DNA of 64,000 nt, from assembly GCA_963822765.1 (NCBI GenBank), contig CAWGJL010000054.1:62001-126000 (forward strand), given 5' to 3'. The stretch is from Palsa-504 sp963822765 (lineage in GTDB: Bacteria; Actinomycetota; Actinomycetes; Streptosporangiales; Streptosporangiaceae). Under the pieces are notes generated by a model, which had not been told where the DNA came from, did not search any database, and worked only from the letters and a program-made list of their open reading frames with translations. The position numbers were made by a program, and so were the translations under genes. Every line of letters starts with the position of its first letter. Position 1 is the first letter of the stretch. Of the stretch, positions 26,307 through 35,177 are shown piece by piece.

Positions 26307-26849
26307 CTACGTGATGCCGTGGCGACGCAGGATGTCCTCGACGTCCCCGAGATCGTCGTCATCGTCGGCCGCGTTCTTGCCCTTGCGCGCCTTGACCGGA
26401 GCCGGGCTCGACGCCGTGGTGGCGACCGGTGCCGTGCGGGGCGCGATCTCGCGCCCGCCGCTCCCGGCTTTTGCCGCCCCGACGGCCTGCTGGTCCTGGC
26501 CCTGCTGGTCCCGATGGCCTCGTTGACCCCGCTGGCCCCGCTTGCTCCGACGCCGCATCGGGCCGGACACCACGAACAGCAGCGCGGCCAGCCCGGCGAC
26601 CGCGATGCCGGACCAGACCTCGGTAGAGAACACGAAGCCCTTCGCGAAGTCCGCGATGGCGACCCCGATTTTCCAGAACATCTTGACCGAGCCGGTCAGG
26701 TACGCGGCGAGCGGCAGCAGTGACCATGCCGCGCCGCGCAGGCCCGATCCGATGCCGCGGCGTCGCATGACGAGGTAGCTCAGCACCAGGCCGAGTCCGG
26801 TCAGCCCCGCGCACAGCGGCAGCGAGACGATCTGGTCATAGGTGGACAT
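26307..26849 (-). CDS. Conserved actinobacterial membrane protein of unknown function
   Basis: A 180-residue protein with three to four hydrophobic segments in the first 95 residues (LPLCAGLTGLGLVLSYLVM; WSLLPLAAYLTGSVKMFW; GIAVAGLAALLFVVSG). A basic, Gln/Gly-rich cytoplasmic tail (KRGQRGQRGHRDQQGQDQ) ends in an acidic DDDDDLGDVEDILRRHGIT. The start is ATG 26849, with GGGGAGG upstream. I do not recognise a function. The C-terminal acidic helix resembles a protein-docking tail. Confidence 0.75.
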   Translation of the reverse strand: MSTYDQIVSLPLCAGLTGLGLVLSYLVMRRRGIGSGLRGAAWSLLPLAAYLTGSVKMFWKIGVAIADFAKGFVFSTEVWSGIAVAGLAALLFVVSGPMRRRSKRGQRGQRGHRDQQGQDQQAVGAAKAGSGGREIAPRTAPVATTASSPAPVKARKGKNAADDDDDLGDVEDILRRHGIT

Positions 26850-26909
26850 CTGCACCTCCCCGCGGTTCTAGGAGAAGTCTAGGTCGTGATCGGCGCGGAA
26901 TCCCTGGGG

Positions 26910-27551
26910 CTACCCCCCCGGCTCAACCCTTATTCCGCCGGCGTCGGCGGTCAGGTCGAGCAGCGAGCCGACCACGGTCCGGCCGGGCGCGGGCGGGATC
27001 GGGACTAGCGACGGCACGGCGAACACCCGGCAGCCCGCGGCCTGCGCCGAGGCCACGCCGTTGGCCGAATCCTCCAGCGCGAAGCAGTCACCGGGGTCCA
27101 CGTCGACCAGCTTGGCCGCGAGCAGGTACGGCTCGGGGTCGGGCTTGGTGGCGGTCACGTCCTGCGCGCACACCAGCACGTCGAAGCGCATGCCCGTGCT
27201 GGCCAGCACGGCGTCCATGAAACTGCGCTCGGACGAGGTCACCAGCGCGTGCGGCAGCCCGGCCTGCCTGACCGCGGCGAGCAGTTCGCGCGCGCCGGGC
27301 TGGACCGGGACGCCGCCGCGGCGGACGCGCTCGAGGACGCCGGACATGAGCCACTCGCCGATCAGTTCCGGCGGCGCGGGCCGGGTCGCCTTCGACAGCA
27401 GGTACCGCACCGAGCGCTCCAGGCTCCCGCCGAGCAACTGCGCCTGGTCGTTTTCTGACCAGCTGGCCCCGAGCCTGGCCATGACCGCCGTCTCGGCCTC
27501 GAGCCAGAGCGGCTCGGAGTCGATCAGCAGCCCGTCCATGTCGAACAGCAC
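26910..27551 (-). CDS. HAD-superfamily hydrolase (beta-phosphoglucomutase-like)
   Basis: A 213-residue phosphatase. It carries the nucleophile motif VLFDMDGLLIDSEP, then motif II LVTSS, the lysine region TKPDPEPYLLAA and the acidic motif ALEDSANGVASAQAAG. GTG 27551 is preceded by GGAGGAG at the right distance. It lies 49 bases downstream of metH in the same direction; the spacer is almost filled by a family A repeat. Substrate is unknown; sugar phosphates are typical for this subgroup. Confidence 0.85.
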   Translation of the reverse strand: MLFDMDGLLIDSEPLWLEAETAVMARLGASWSENDQAQLLGGSLERSVRYLLSKATRPAPPELIGEWLMSGVLERVRRGGVPVQPGARELLAAVRQAGLPHALVTSSERSFMDAVLASTGMRFDVLVCAQDVTATKPDPEPYLLAAKLVDVDPGDCFALEDSANGVASAQAAGCRVFAVPSLVPIPPAPGRTVVGSLLDLTADAGGIRVEPGG

Positions 27552-27562
27552 GGCTTTCTCCT

Positions 27563-27596
27563 CCGGGGGGACCCATCCCCCCGGACCCCCCTGGCG
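27563..27596 (+). repeat. GC-rich palindromic repeat, family A copy 3
   Basis: CCGGGGGGACCCATCCCCCC, then GGACCCCCCTGGCG. It fills the metH-HAD spacer and its G-run reaches the ribosome site of the HAD gene. Confidence 0.7.
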
Positions 27597-27600
27597 CGAA

Positions 27601-30600
27601 TCAGACACTGAAGTACTTCGCCTCGCGATGGTGCAGGACGATCGCGTCGGTGGACTGCTCGGGATGCAACTGCATCTCCTCGGAGAGCTCGACTCCGATC
27701 CGGGACGGCTCGAGCAGGCGCACCACCTTGGCCCGGTCGGCCAGGTCCGGGCAGGCCGGGTAGCCGAAGGAGTACCGCGCGCCCCGGTAGTCAACCCGGA
27801 AGAAGCCATCCAGGTTCTCGGGATCGTCGCCGCTGAGCCCCAGCTCACGCCGGACCCGGGTGTGCCAGTACTCGGCCAGCGCCTCGGTGAGCTGGACGGA
27901 CAGGCCGTGCAGCTCCAGGTACTCGCGGTAGGCGTTCTTGGCGAACAGCTCGGCCGTGGCCTCGGAGATCCGCGGGCCCATGGTGGCGAGCTGGAACGCC
28001 ACCAGGTCGGTCTGGCCCGTGTCCATGGGTTTGAAGAAGTCGGCCAGGCACAGCCGCCGGTCACGCCGCTGCCGGGGGAAGGTGAACCGCTCGAGCTGCG
28101 TCTTTCCGTCTGGTCCGAGCACGATCAGGTCGTTTCCCTCGCTGGCGCAGCGGAAGTAGCCGTAGACCACTGCCGCCTCGAGCAGTCCCTCGGTCTGCGC
28201 CCGCTCCAGCAACACGCGCAGCCGCGGCCGGCCTTCGGTCTCGACGAGATCCTCGTAGCTCGGCCCGCCGCGGCCTCGGGCCGGCTTGAGCCCCCACTGG
28301 CCCATGAACAGCGCCCGCTCGTCCAGGTAGGCGGCGTACTCGGCCAGCGGTACCCCCCTGATCACTTCGGTACCGAGGAACGGGGGCTCCGGCACCGGGC
28401 CATCGGTCGATATGTCCGAACGGACCGTGGTGCCTGCGTCCGCTCCGTCGGCCGCGGCGGCCCGGGGGACGGCCCGGACCCGCCGGGTCCGCAGCTCGGG
28501 CAGCTTGGCCCCGGGGACGCCGCGCTTGACCGCCATCGCGGCGTCCATCAGGCGCAGCCCCTCGAACGCGTCCCGCGCGTACCTGACCTGGCCGTCGAAC
28601 AGCGAGGCCAGGTCCTGCTCGACGTAGGCGCGGGTCAGCGCGGCGCCGCCGAGCAGCACCGGCCAGCGCCCGGCCAGGCCGCGCGAGTTCAGCTCGGACA
28701 GGTTATCCCGCATCACCACGGTCGACTTGACCAGCAGCCCCGACATCCCGATGACGTCCGCGTCGTTCTCCTCGGCCGCCGCCACGATGGACGAGATGGG
28801 CTGCTTGATGCCGATGTTGACGACGTCGTAGCCGTTGTTGGACAAGATGATGTCGACCAGGTTCTTGCCGATGTCGTGCACGTCGCCCCTGACCGTGGCG
28901 AGCACGATCTTGCCCTTGCCCGACTGGTCGGTGCGGGCCATGTGCGGCTCGAGGTAGGCCACGGAAGTCTTCATCACCTCGGCTGAGGTCAGCACGAACG
29001 GCAGCTGCATCTGCCCGGAGCCGAACAGCTCGCCGACCGTCTTCATGCCGTCAAGCAGCACGTCGTTGACGATCTCCAGGGCGGGCCGCTGGGCCAGGGC
29101 GGCGTCCAGGTCCGCCTCGAGGCCGACGCGCTCGCCGTCGATGATCCGCCGCTTCAGCCGGTCCCACAACGGCAGCGCGGCCAGTTCCGCGGCCCGGCTG
29201 GCCTTCAGGTCGGCCGAGTTCACGCCCTCGAACAGTTCAAGCAGCCGGGCCAGCGGGTCGTAGCCCTCCCGCCGCCGGTCGTACACCAGGTCCAGCGCCA
29301 CCTGACGCTGCTCGTCGGGAATCCGCGCGATCGGGACGATCCGCGCCGCGTGCACGATCGCCGAGTCAAGTCCGGCCCGGACACATTCGGCCAGGAAGAC
29401 CGAGTTCAGCACGGCCCGGGCGGCGGGCTTGAGCCCGAACGAGACGTTCGACACGCCCAGCGTGGTCTGCACGGCCGGGTACCGGCGCTTGAGCTCGGCG
29501 ATCGCCTCAATGGTCTCGATCGCGTCGCGGCGGGTCTCCTCCTGGCCGGTGGCGATGGGGAAGGTCAGGCAGTCGACGATGATGTCCTCGACACGCATGC
29601 CCCAGTTCCCGGTCAGGTCGGCGATAAGCCGCTCGGCGACGGCGACCTTCCAGTCGGCGGTGCGGGCCTGGCCCTGCTCGTCGATGGTCAGCGCGATCAC
29701 CGCGGCGCCGTGCTCGCGGACCAGCGGCATCATCCGGGCGATCCGGGAGTCGGGTCCGTCGCCGTCCTCGTAGTTGACCGAGTTGATGACGGACCGGCCG
29801 CCGGTCAGCTCCAGGCCGGCCTCGATCACCGCGGGCTCGGTGGAGTCGAGCACCAGCGGCAGGGTGGCGGCGGTGGCCAGCCTGCTCACCACCTCGCGCA
29901 TGTCGGCCGCGCCGTCCCGGCCCACGTAGTCGACGCACACGTCGAGCAGGTGCGCGCCGTCCCTGGTCTGGTTCCTGGCGATCTGGACGCAGTCCTCCAG
30001 GCGGCCCTCGAGCATCGCGTCGCGGAACGCCTTCGAGCCGTTGGCGTTGGTGCGCTCGCCGATAGACAGGAACGCGGTGTCCTGGCGGAACGGCACGTGC
30101 GCGTACAGCGAGGCCACCCCCGGCTCGGGACGCGGCTTGCGCACGGCCACCGGGCGCCCGGCCACCCGGTCGGCCAGCACCGCGATGTGCTCGGGGGTCG
30201 TGCCGCAGCAGCCGCCGACCAGGGACAGGCCGAACTCCCTGGCGAACCGGTCGTGCGCGTCCGCCAGCTGTACCGGAGTCAGCGGATAGCGCGCACCCTC
30301 AGGGGTAAGCATGGGCAGCCCGGCGTTCGGCTCGCAGGAGATCGGGATCCGGGCGTGAGCGGCCAGGTACCGCAGGTGCTCGCTCATCTCACCCGGGCCG
30401 GTCGCGCAGTTCAGCCCGATCATGTCGATGCCGAGCGGTTCCAGGGCGGTCAGCGCCGCGGCGATCTCGCTGCCGAGCAGCATCGCGCCGGTCGTCTCGA
30501 TCGTGACCTGCACGAAGACGAGCGAGTCCGGGGCCAGCTGAGCCGCCGCCCGCTTGCAGCCGACGATGGCCGCCTTGGCCTGGAGCAGATCCTGGCAGGT

Positions 30601-31071
30601 CTCGACGATCAGCGCGTCGGCGCCGCCCCGCAGCAGCGCCTCCGCGTTGAGCTGGTACGTGTCCCGCAACTCGCGGAACGTCGTGTGGCCGAGCGTGGGC
30701 AGCTTGGTACCGGGGCCGACCGAGCCGAGCACCCAGCGCGGCCGGGCGGGCGTGGCCCAGCGGTCGGCCGCGGCGCGGGCGAGCCTGGCGGAGGCCTCGG
30801 ACAGTTCCCCGATCCGGTCGGTCAGGTCGTACTCGCCGAGATTCCCCAGGTTCGCGCCGAACGAGTTGGTGGTAATGCAATCCGCGCCCGCGTCCAGATA
30901 CGCTTCGTGGACCGCGGTCACGATGTCCGGCCGGGTCACGTTCAGGATCTCGTTGCAGCCTTCGTAGCCGGCGAAGTCATCGATGGTGGCATCGCTGGCC
31001 TGGAGCATGGTGCCCATCGCCCCGTCGGCCACCACCACTCGCTCGGCCAAGGCGGTCCGTAGCGCGCTCAT
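27601..31071 (-). CDS. metH: Cobalamin-dependent methionine synthase
   Basis: Transfers the methyl group of methyltetrahydrofolate to homocysteine through cobalamin. Domains in order: homocysteine-binding with the zinc cysteines in GGCCGTT (~residue 310), pterin-binding (residues ~340-610), cobalamin-binding with the axial-His motif RGDVHDIGKNLVD (~residue 730), and the AdoMet reactivation domain (from ~residue 910). It has about 1156 residues, a full-length four-domain enzyme. The start is MSALRTALAER at 31071. No cobalamin riboswitch is visible in the short (127-base) divergent spacer upstream. Confidence 0.97.
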   Translation of the reverse strand: MSALRTALAERVVVADGAMGTMLQASDATIDDFAGYEGCNEILNVTRPDIVTAVHEAYLDAGADCITTNSFGANLGNLGEYDLTDRIGELSEASARLARAAADRWATPARPRWVLGSVGPGTKLPTLGHTTFRELRDTYQLNAEALLRGGADALIVETCQDLLQAKAAIVGCKRAAAQLAPDSLVFVQVTIETTGAMLLGSEIAAALTALEPLGIDMIGLNCATGPGEMSEHLRYLAAHARIPISCEPNAGLPMLTPEGARYPLTPVQLADAHDRFAREFGLSLVGGCCGTTPEHIAVLADRVAGRPVAVRKPRPEPGVASLYAHVPFRQDTAFLSIGERTNANGSKAFRDAMLEGRLEDCVQIARNQTRDGAHLLDVCVDYVGRDGAADMREVVSRLATAATLPLVLDSTEPAVIEAGLELTGGRSVINSVNYEDGDGPDSRIARMMPLVREHGAAVIALTIDEQGQARTADWKVAVAERLIADLTGNWGMRVEDIIVDCLTFPIATGQEETRRDAIETIEAIAELKRRYPAVQTTLGVSNVSFGLKPAARAVLNSVFLAECVRAGLDSAIVHAARIVPIARIPDEQRQVALDLVYDRRREGYDPLARLLELFEGVNSADLKASRAAELAALPLWDRLKRRIIDGERVGLEADLDAALAQRPALEIVNDVLLDGMKTVGELFGSGQMQLPFVLTSAEVMKTSVAYLEPHMARTDQSGKGKIVLATVRGDVHDIGKNLVDIILSNNGYDVVNIGIKQPISSIVAAAEENDADVIGMSGLLVKSTVVMRDNLSELNSRGLAGRWPVLLGGAALTRAYVEQDLASLFDGQVRYARDAFEGLRLMDAAMAVKRGVPGAKLPELRTRRVRAVPRAAAADGADAGTTVRSDISTDGPVPEPPFLGTEVIRGVPLAEYAAYLDERALFMGQWGLKPARGRGGPSYEDLVETEGRPRLRVLLERAQTEGLLEAAVVYGYFRCASEGNDLIVLGPDGKTQLERFTFPRQRRDRRLCLADFFKPMDTGQTDLVAFQLATMGPRISEATAELFAKNAYREYLELHGLSVQLTEALAEYWHTRVRRELGLSGDDPENLDGFFRVDYRGARYSFGYPACPDLADRAKVVRLLEPSRIGVELSEEMQLHPEQSTDAIVLHHREAKYFSV

Positions 31072-31198
31072 CAGCCCCCCGAATCTAGGCATTTACCGCG
31101 AGGATTTCCTAGGTTACGTGGCCTCCGGCATGACACGCCACAGGTCACCCAACGAGTAGAGCCGACCACGTAGTCTTGGACAGACGGCCTTACGGTGC

Positions 31199-32122
31199 TT
31201 GGGGAGGTGGAGAGTCATCGAGTTCAACGACATCGGCGAACTCACCTCCCCGGTGGCCATCGCCGGGTTCGAGGGCTGGAACGACGCTGGTGAGGCGGCC
31301 AGCGGAGTGGTCAACCACCTCGGCATCGCGTGGCAGGCGACGCCGATAGGCGCCATCGACCCTGAGGATTTCTACGACTTCCAGGTCAACCGGCCGGTGA
31401 TCGAGATCGAGGGCGGCCATACCAAGCGGCTGATCTGGCCGACAACCCGGATCTCGCTCGCGCGGGCCCATCCGGTCGACGGGTCGGTACCGCCTACCGG
31501 CCTGGCCCGGGACGTGGTCCTGGTGCACGGCATCGAGCCGAACATGCGCTGGCGGGCGTTCAGCGAGGAACTCGTGCACGCCCTGGAAAGCCTGGGCGTC
31601 GAGATGGTCATCCTGCTCGGCGCGCTGCTGGCCGACGCGCCGCATACCCGTCCGGTGCCGGTGTCGGTAGGTTCTTCGAACGCGAAGCTGGCCAGTGAGG
31701 TCGCGGGCGGCGGGGTCAGCCGGGTGGACTACAAGGGCCCGACCGGGATTCTCGGGGTGCTGCAGCACACCTGCACGGGCGCGGGCCTGCCCACGGTCTC
31801 GCTGTGGGCGCAGGTCCCGCACTACGTGGCGCAGCCGCCCAGTCCGAAAGCGACCCTCGCGCTGCTGCGCGGCGTCGAGGACATCCTGGACGCGCCGCTG
31901 CCGCTCGCCGATCTGCCCGAGGAGGCCCGCGCCTGGGAACGGGGCGTGGACGAGCTCGCCCAGCAGGACTCCGAGGTGGCCGATTACGTCCGGACCCTCG
32001 AGGAGGCCAAGGACGCGATGGATCTGCCCGAGGCGAGCGGCGACGCCATAGCCCGGGAATTCGAGCGCTATTTCCGGCGGCACGGCGGCGCCGGGGAGTC
32101 AGCGGGCCCGGGCGGTATCTGA
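31199..32122 (+). CDS. PAC2-family protein (ParJ-like)
   Basis: A 307-residue protein of the PAC2 superfamily (IAGFEGWNDAGEAASGVVNHL, YDFQVNRPVIE, LLGALLADAPHTRPVPV). Its Streptomyces coelicolor counterpart, SCO1662, is known as ParJ and acts on ParA during chromosome segregation. The start is odd: conserved sequence begins VIEFNDIGEL, but those codons are GTC ATC, and the only in-frame start nearby is TTG at 31199, which overlaps the GGGAGG ribosome-site-like bases. Either TTG is used, or the true start codon is non-canonical or mis-sequenced. Confidence 0.87.
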   Translation: MGRWRVIEFNDIGELTSPVAIAGFEGWNDAGEAASGVVNHLGIAWQATPIGAIDPEDFYDFQVNRPVIEIEGGHTKRLIWPTTRISLARAHPVDGSVPPTGLARDVVLVHGIEPNMRWRAFSEELVHALESLGVEMVILLGALLADAPHTRPVPVSVGSSNAKLASEVAGGGVSRVDYKGPTGILGVLQHTCTGAGLPTVSLWAQVPHYVAQPPSPKATLALLRGVEDILDAPLPLADLPEEARAWERGVDELAQQDSEVADYVRTLEEAKDAMDLPEASGDAIAREFERYFRRHGGAGESAGPGGI

Positions 32123-32146
32123 CCCGGCCCCTATATGACCTGAGCC

Positions 32147-32987
32147 TTAGATCGGGGGCCAGGGGACGGCGGGCCAGTCGGCCGGCGGATACGGGTGGAC
32201 CCGGTGCTTGAGCAGGGTCTGCACCCTGATCCTGGTGGCATTGATCTCGCTCGCGGTCAGCAGCCCGGACAGCTCGGCGACCAGGGTGCCCTCGGTGAGC
32301 TCGGCGTTCAGGCGGCGCAGCGCCTCCACCGAGCGCCGGGGCAGGCTCTTGCCCCGCCACTGCCACAGCACGGTGCGCAGCTTGTAGTCCTCGGCGAAGC
32401 AGACCCCGTGGTCACAGCCGTACAGGTGCCCGTCGGCCACGGGCAGCAGGTGACCTATCTTGCGGTCGGCGTTGTTCACCACCGCGTCGAACACGGCCAT
32501 GTCGCGCAGGCCCGCGTGGTCGGTGCGGCGGGACAAGGCGATCAGGTCCATGCCGGTGTCGTGGTCGATCCACAGCTGGCACATGCCGGGCCCGAATGGT
32601 CCGTCCCGCATGACCGTCGGCGGGACCACATCCCAGCCGGCCGCCCGGGAGACGACGTAGGCCGCTACTTCCCGGCCGGCCAGCGTGCCCGCCGGGAAGT
32701 CCCACAGCGGCCGCTCCCCGGCGATCGGCTTGTAGACGCAAGCAACAGTGGCCTGCTCGGCCCTGGGGGTCTTGGGGGCCCTGGGGGCCCTGGGGGTCTT
32801 GGGCGTTCTTGGGAGTCTTGAGGGCCCGCCGGGGATCCGGCCCGGTGGTCTTGATCGTGCAGTACAGGGTGGCATTGGACGCGTCAACCAGGCGCCCTTC
32901 GATCTCCAGCGTCCCGCGGGTGAGCAGGTCAAGCGCGGCCTGCTCCCCGTCGCCGGTTTCCGGGCCCGCGCTGTCCGGATCAAACAT
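32147..32987 (-). CDS. SCO1664-family protein with a KTP-repeat insert and one apparent +1 frameshift
   Basis: A conserved actinobacterial family of unknown biochemical function with distant kinase-like features. The N-terminal part (MFDPDSAGPETG to ASNATLYCTI) is in one frame. The rest (ACVYKPIAGERPLWDFPAGTLAGREVAAY, MCQLWIDHDTG, VVNNADRKIGHLL) is read one base over. The switch falls in a 9-bp repeat at 32761-32830, where a single unit has ten bases (around 32806). Removing that base gives a continuous linker of KTP and RAP triplets. The start overlaps the DUF3090 gene by 8 bases. Confidence 0.78.
32761..32830 (-). repeat. 9-bp tandem repeat encoding KTP/RAP triplets
   Basis: Seven units of the pattern CCCTGGGGG or TCTTGGGGG on the + strand. 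Unit lengths are 9, 9, 9, 9, 9, 10, 9. The ten-base unit (TTCTTGGGAG) causes the frame break in the SCO1664-like gene. Confidence 0.85.
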
Positions 32988-33540
32988 GGCTGACGCGGTG
33001 ACCGTTCTGGCGCGGGCAGATGTGCCCGTCGGTATCCAGCGGCAGGCCGCACAACGGGCACGGCGGACGGCCAGCGGAGACGATCTTCGCCGCTCGCTGA
33101 GCGAAGGCGCGTGCGGCGCCCGGCGTGATGCGCACGCGCAGCACTCCAGGGCCATCGGGGGGAAGGTCCTCGGCCAGCGGCTCGACTGGTTCGTCGGATT
33201 CTTCCTGCGCCTCGATGACGACCATGCCGCCGTCACCATCCCAGGCCAGGGCGATCGCGCCGACCCGGAAGTCCTCGAGCAGCGGCAGGTCGAGCGGCGC
33301 GTCGTCCTCGAGCGCGGCAGGTGCGGCCGCCGGCACCTCGGGCGACCCGCCGGTACGCCTGAGCACTTCGTCCAGGAGCTCGTCGATCCGTTCGGCCAGC
33401 AGGCTGACTTGGAACTTCTCCAGGACCACGCTGGTCACCCGGCCGCTGGCGGTCGCCTGCAGGTAGAAGATCCGTTCTCCTGGCTGCCCCACCGCGCCGG
33501 CCACGAACCTCTCCGGCGGGTCATAGAAATAGACCGGCAT
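32980..33540 (-). CDS. DUF3090 protein
   Basis: A 186-residue actinobacterial protein of unknown function. It has the family start MPVYFYDPPERFVAGAVG and the C-terminal Cys pairs CPLCGLPLDTDGHICPRQNGH, a likely zinc ribbon. It forms a conserved trio with the SCO1664-like gene downstream and the histidine phosphatase upstream. The end overlaps the next start by 8 bases. Confidence 0.92.
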   Translation of the reverse strand: MPVYFYDPPERFVAGAVGQPGERIFYLQATASGRVTSVVLEKFQVSLLAERIDELLDEVLRRTGGSPEVPAAAPAALEDDAPLDLPLLEDFRVGAIALAWDGDGGMVVIEAQEESDEPVEPLAEDLPPDGPGVLRVRITPGAARAFAQRAAKIVSAGRPPCPLCGLPLDTDGHICPRQNGHRVSHV

Positions 33541-33630
33541 AGTCCTATCCTTGCGTGTCCGCCGACGGTTGACGACTATCGGGGGTTGAGAAAGCCGCGG
33601 AGGTCGAAGGGGTGACGTCCGCCTGGCCGT

Positions 33631-34353
33631 TCACGTGCTCTGCACCGCCGGAACCGCCGCCGACCGCCGCGTCGCTGGCCGCGGCACCGGCTGCAGCATG
33701 GCCGCACCGGGGCGGTGGCCCCGGACGTGCGGCATGAGGTCATCGACTCCACCCCCTCTGTCGTTCATCCGGACCAGAAACGGCCGCAGCGGCGTATACC
33801 TGATTACGGTCAGCGAGCAAGGATCGGCCTGGATCCGCTGGCACTGATCGAGGTGCAATCCCAGGCTATCGGCCACGATCGCCTTGATGACGTCGCCGTG
33901 GGAACAGATCAGGTAGGTGGCGTCCGGTCCCAGCCTGGCGTTCCAGTCCCGGACCGCGGCCACGGCCCGGTGCTGCATGTCCGGCATGGACTCCCCGCCG
34001 GGACCGGGAAACGTCACCGCGCTGGGGTGAGCCTGGACCACCCGCCAGAGCTTCTCGGTGGCCAGCTTCTTCAGTGGCTGACCGGTCCAGTCACCGTACC
34101 GGCACTCCCCCACCCGGTCATCGGTGACGACCTGCTGACCGTCCCGGCCGGCCGCGATCACCCCCGCGGTCTGCGCGCAGCGTTCGAGCGGACTGCTGAC
34201 GATGGCGGCCAGCGGCAGCGGAGCGAGCCGCGCCGCCAGCGCGGCCGCCTGAGCCTGGCCGCGGTCATCGAGCGGGATACCGGGTGTCCAGCCGGTCAGG
34301 ACGTGACCGGTCGTCGCGGTGAGCCCGTGTCGGACCAGCAGAACCGTCGTCAC
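33631..34353 (-). CDS. Histidine phosphatase (phosphoglycerate-mutase-like, MSMEG_4193 family)
   Basis: A 240-residue phosphatase. The catalytic motif VRHGLTATTG holds the phosphorylated His, and the second His is in LICSHGDVIKAIVAD. Conserved Arg/Glu residues lie in SSPLERCAQTA and GECRYGDWTG. It is the first gene of the trio with DUF3090 and SCO1664. In many actinobacteria the mycothiol ligase gene mshC is next to this trio, but it is absent here. Substrate is unknown. Confidence 0.92.
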   Translation of the reverse strand: MTTVLLVRHGLTATTGHVLTGWTPGIPLDDRGQAQAAALAARLAPLPLAAIVSSPLERCAQTAGVIAAGRDGQQVVTDDRVGECRYGDWTGQPLKKLATEKLWRVVQAHPSAVTFPGPGGESMPDMQHRAVAAVRDWNARLGPDATYLICSHGDVIKAIVADSLGLHLDQCQRIQADPCSLTVIRYTPLRPFLVRMNDRGGGVDDLMPHVRGHRPGAAMLQPVPRPATRRSAAVPAVQST

Positions 34354-34381
34354 GGTCTCCGACTCTAGCCGGTTCCGCGAC

Positions 34382-35077
34382 CTACTCCGGATCGTGCTGG
34401 GCGGGAGCGTCGTCCCGTATGACGAACATCGCCGAGCCGAACTGCAGCACGTCGCCGACCCGGACCGGGACCGGCTCGCGTACCAGCCAGCCGTTCACCC
34501 GGGTGCCGTTGTGGGAACCCAGGTCGCTGAGCAGCCAGCCGTCCTCGCCGCGGTCCAGCTGAGCATGACGTCGCGACACCGACAGGTCCGCGATGCGCAG
34601 ATCACAGTCCTGGGTCCGGCCGATGCTAAAGCTCGTCCCGCTGCCCGGCGGGAAGACCATCGACGCCGGGTCAGCGGGTTCTCGCGGTCCGCCGGGAGCG
34701 CTGGTCCAGGACGCCGGCTGCGGGGGCCATCCCGCGGCGTCCGCCATACCGGGCGGCGCCCATGCGCCGGGTGAGGATTGCGGTACCGGGCGCCAGTCGG
34801 CACCCGCATCGTCGGGGTCCGGGTCGCGGCGGCGGAAGGCGGACCGGATCCGGTCCAGGAGCCTGGCCCGCCGGGGTGGCAGGTCACTGAACAGCCTGAC
34901 CAGCTGACCGCGGTGCCGTGCGCCGAGCGCGCTCTGCATGCGGAACATGAACGTGTCGTGGGACAGCCGGCCCTCGACGAACTCCTGGCGGAGCGCGCTG
35001 ATGGCCAGATCGCGCTCCTCGTCGGAAGCGCGCAGATACTCGGGCGTTGCAGGCGTGTCCGCCGCCGACCCTCCCAT
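34382..35077 (-). CDS. DUF1707-FHA domain protein
   Basis: A 231-residue adaptor. Residues ~13-60 are a DUF1707 module (LRASDEERDLAISALRQEFVEGRLSHDTF). A Pro-rich linker leads to a C-terminal FHA domain (FSIGRTQDCDLRI, LSVSRRHAQL, LSDLGSHNGTRVNG), which binds phosphothreonine. Such proteins are common targets or readers of Hanks-type kinases. The only kinase in the window is the receptor at 16841, but a link is speculative. Confidence 0.93.
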   Translation of the reverse strand: MGGSAADTPATPEYLRASDEERDLAISALRQEFVEGRLSHDTFMFRMQSALGARHRGQLVRLFSDLPPRRARLLDRIRSAFRRRDPDPDDAGADWRPVPQSSPGAWAPPGMADAAGWPPQPASWTSAPGGPREPADPASMVFPPGSGTSFSIGRTQDCDLRIADLSVSRRHAQLDRGEDGWLLSDLGSHNGTRVNGWLVREPVPVRVGDVLQFGSAMFVIRDDAPAQHDPE

Positions 35078-35177
35078 GAATGGAGTATCGACATCATCCG
35101 CGCCCGGGGCAAGGGAAAGCCGCGGATATCTCCGTCGTACCCAGCCGTTACCGGTCAGGACCCGCTGGTGCCGGACC

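Noticed and set aside
31072..31198. Possible cobalamin riboswitch ahead of metH
   Set aside because: The spacer is only 127 bases and lacks the conserved B12-box-like sequence and space for the fold.
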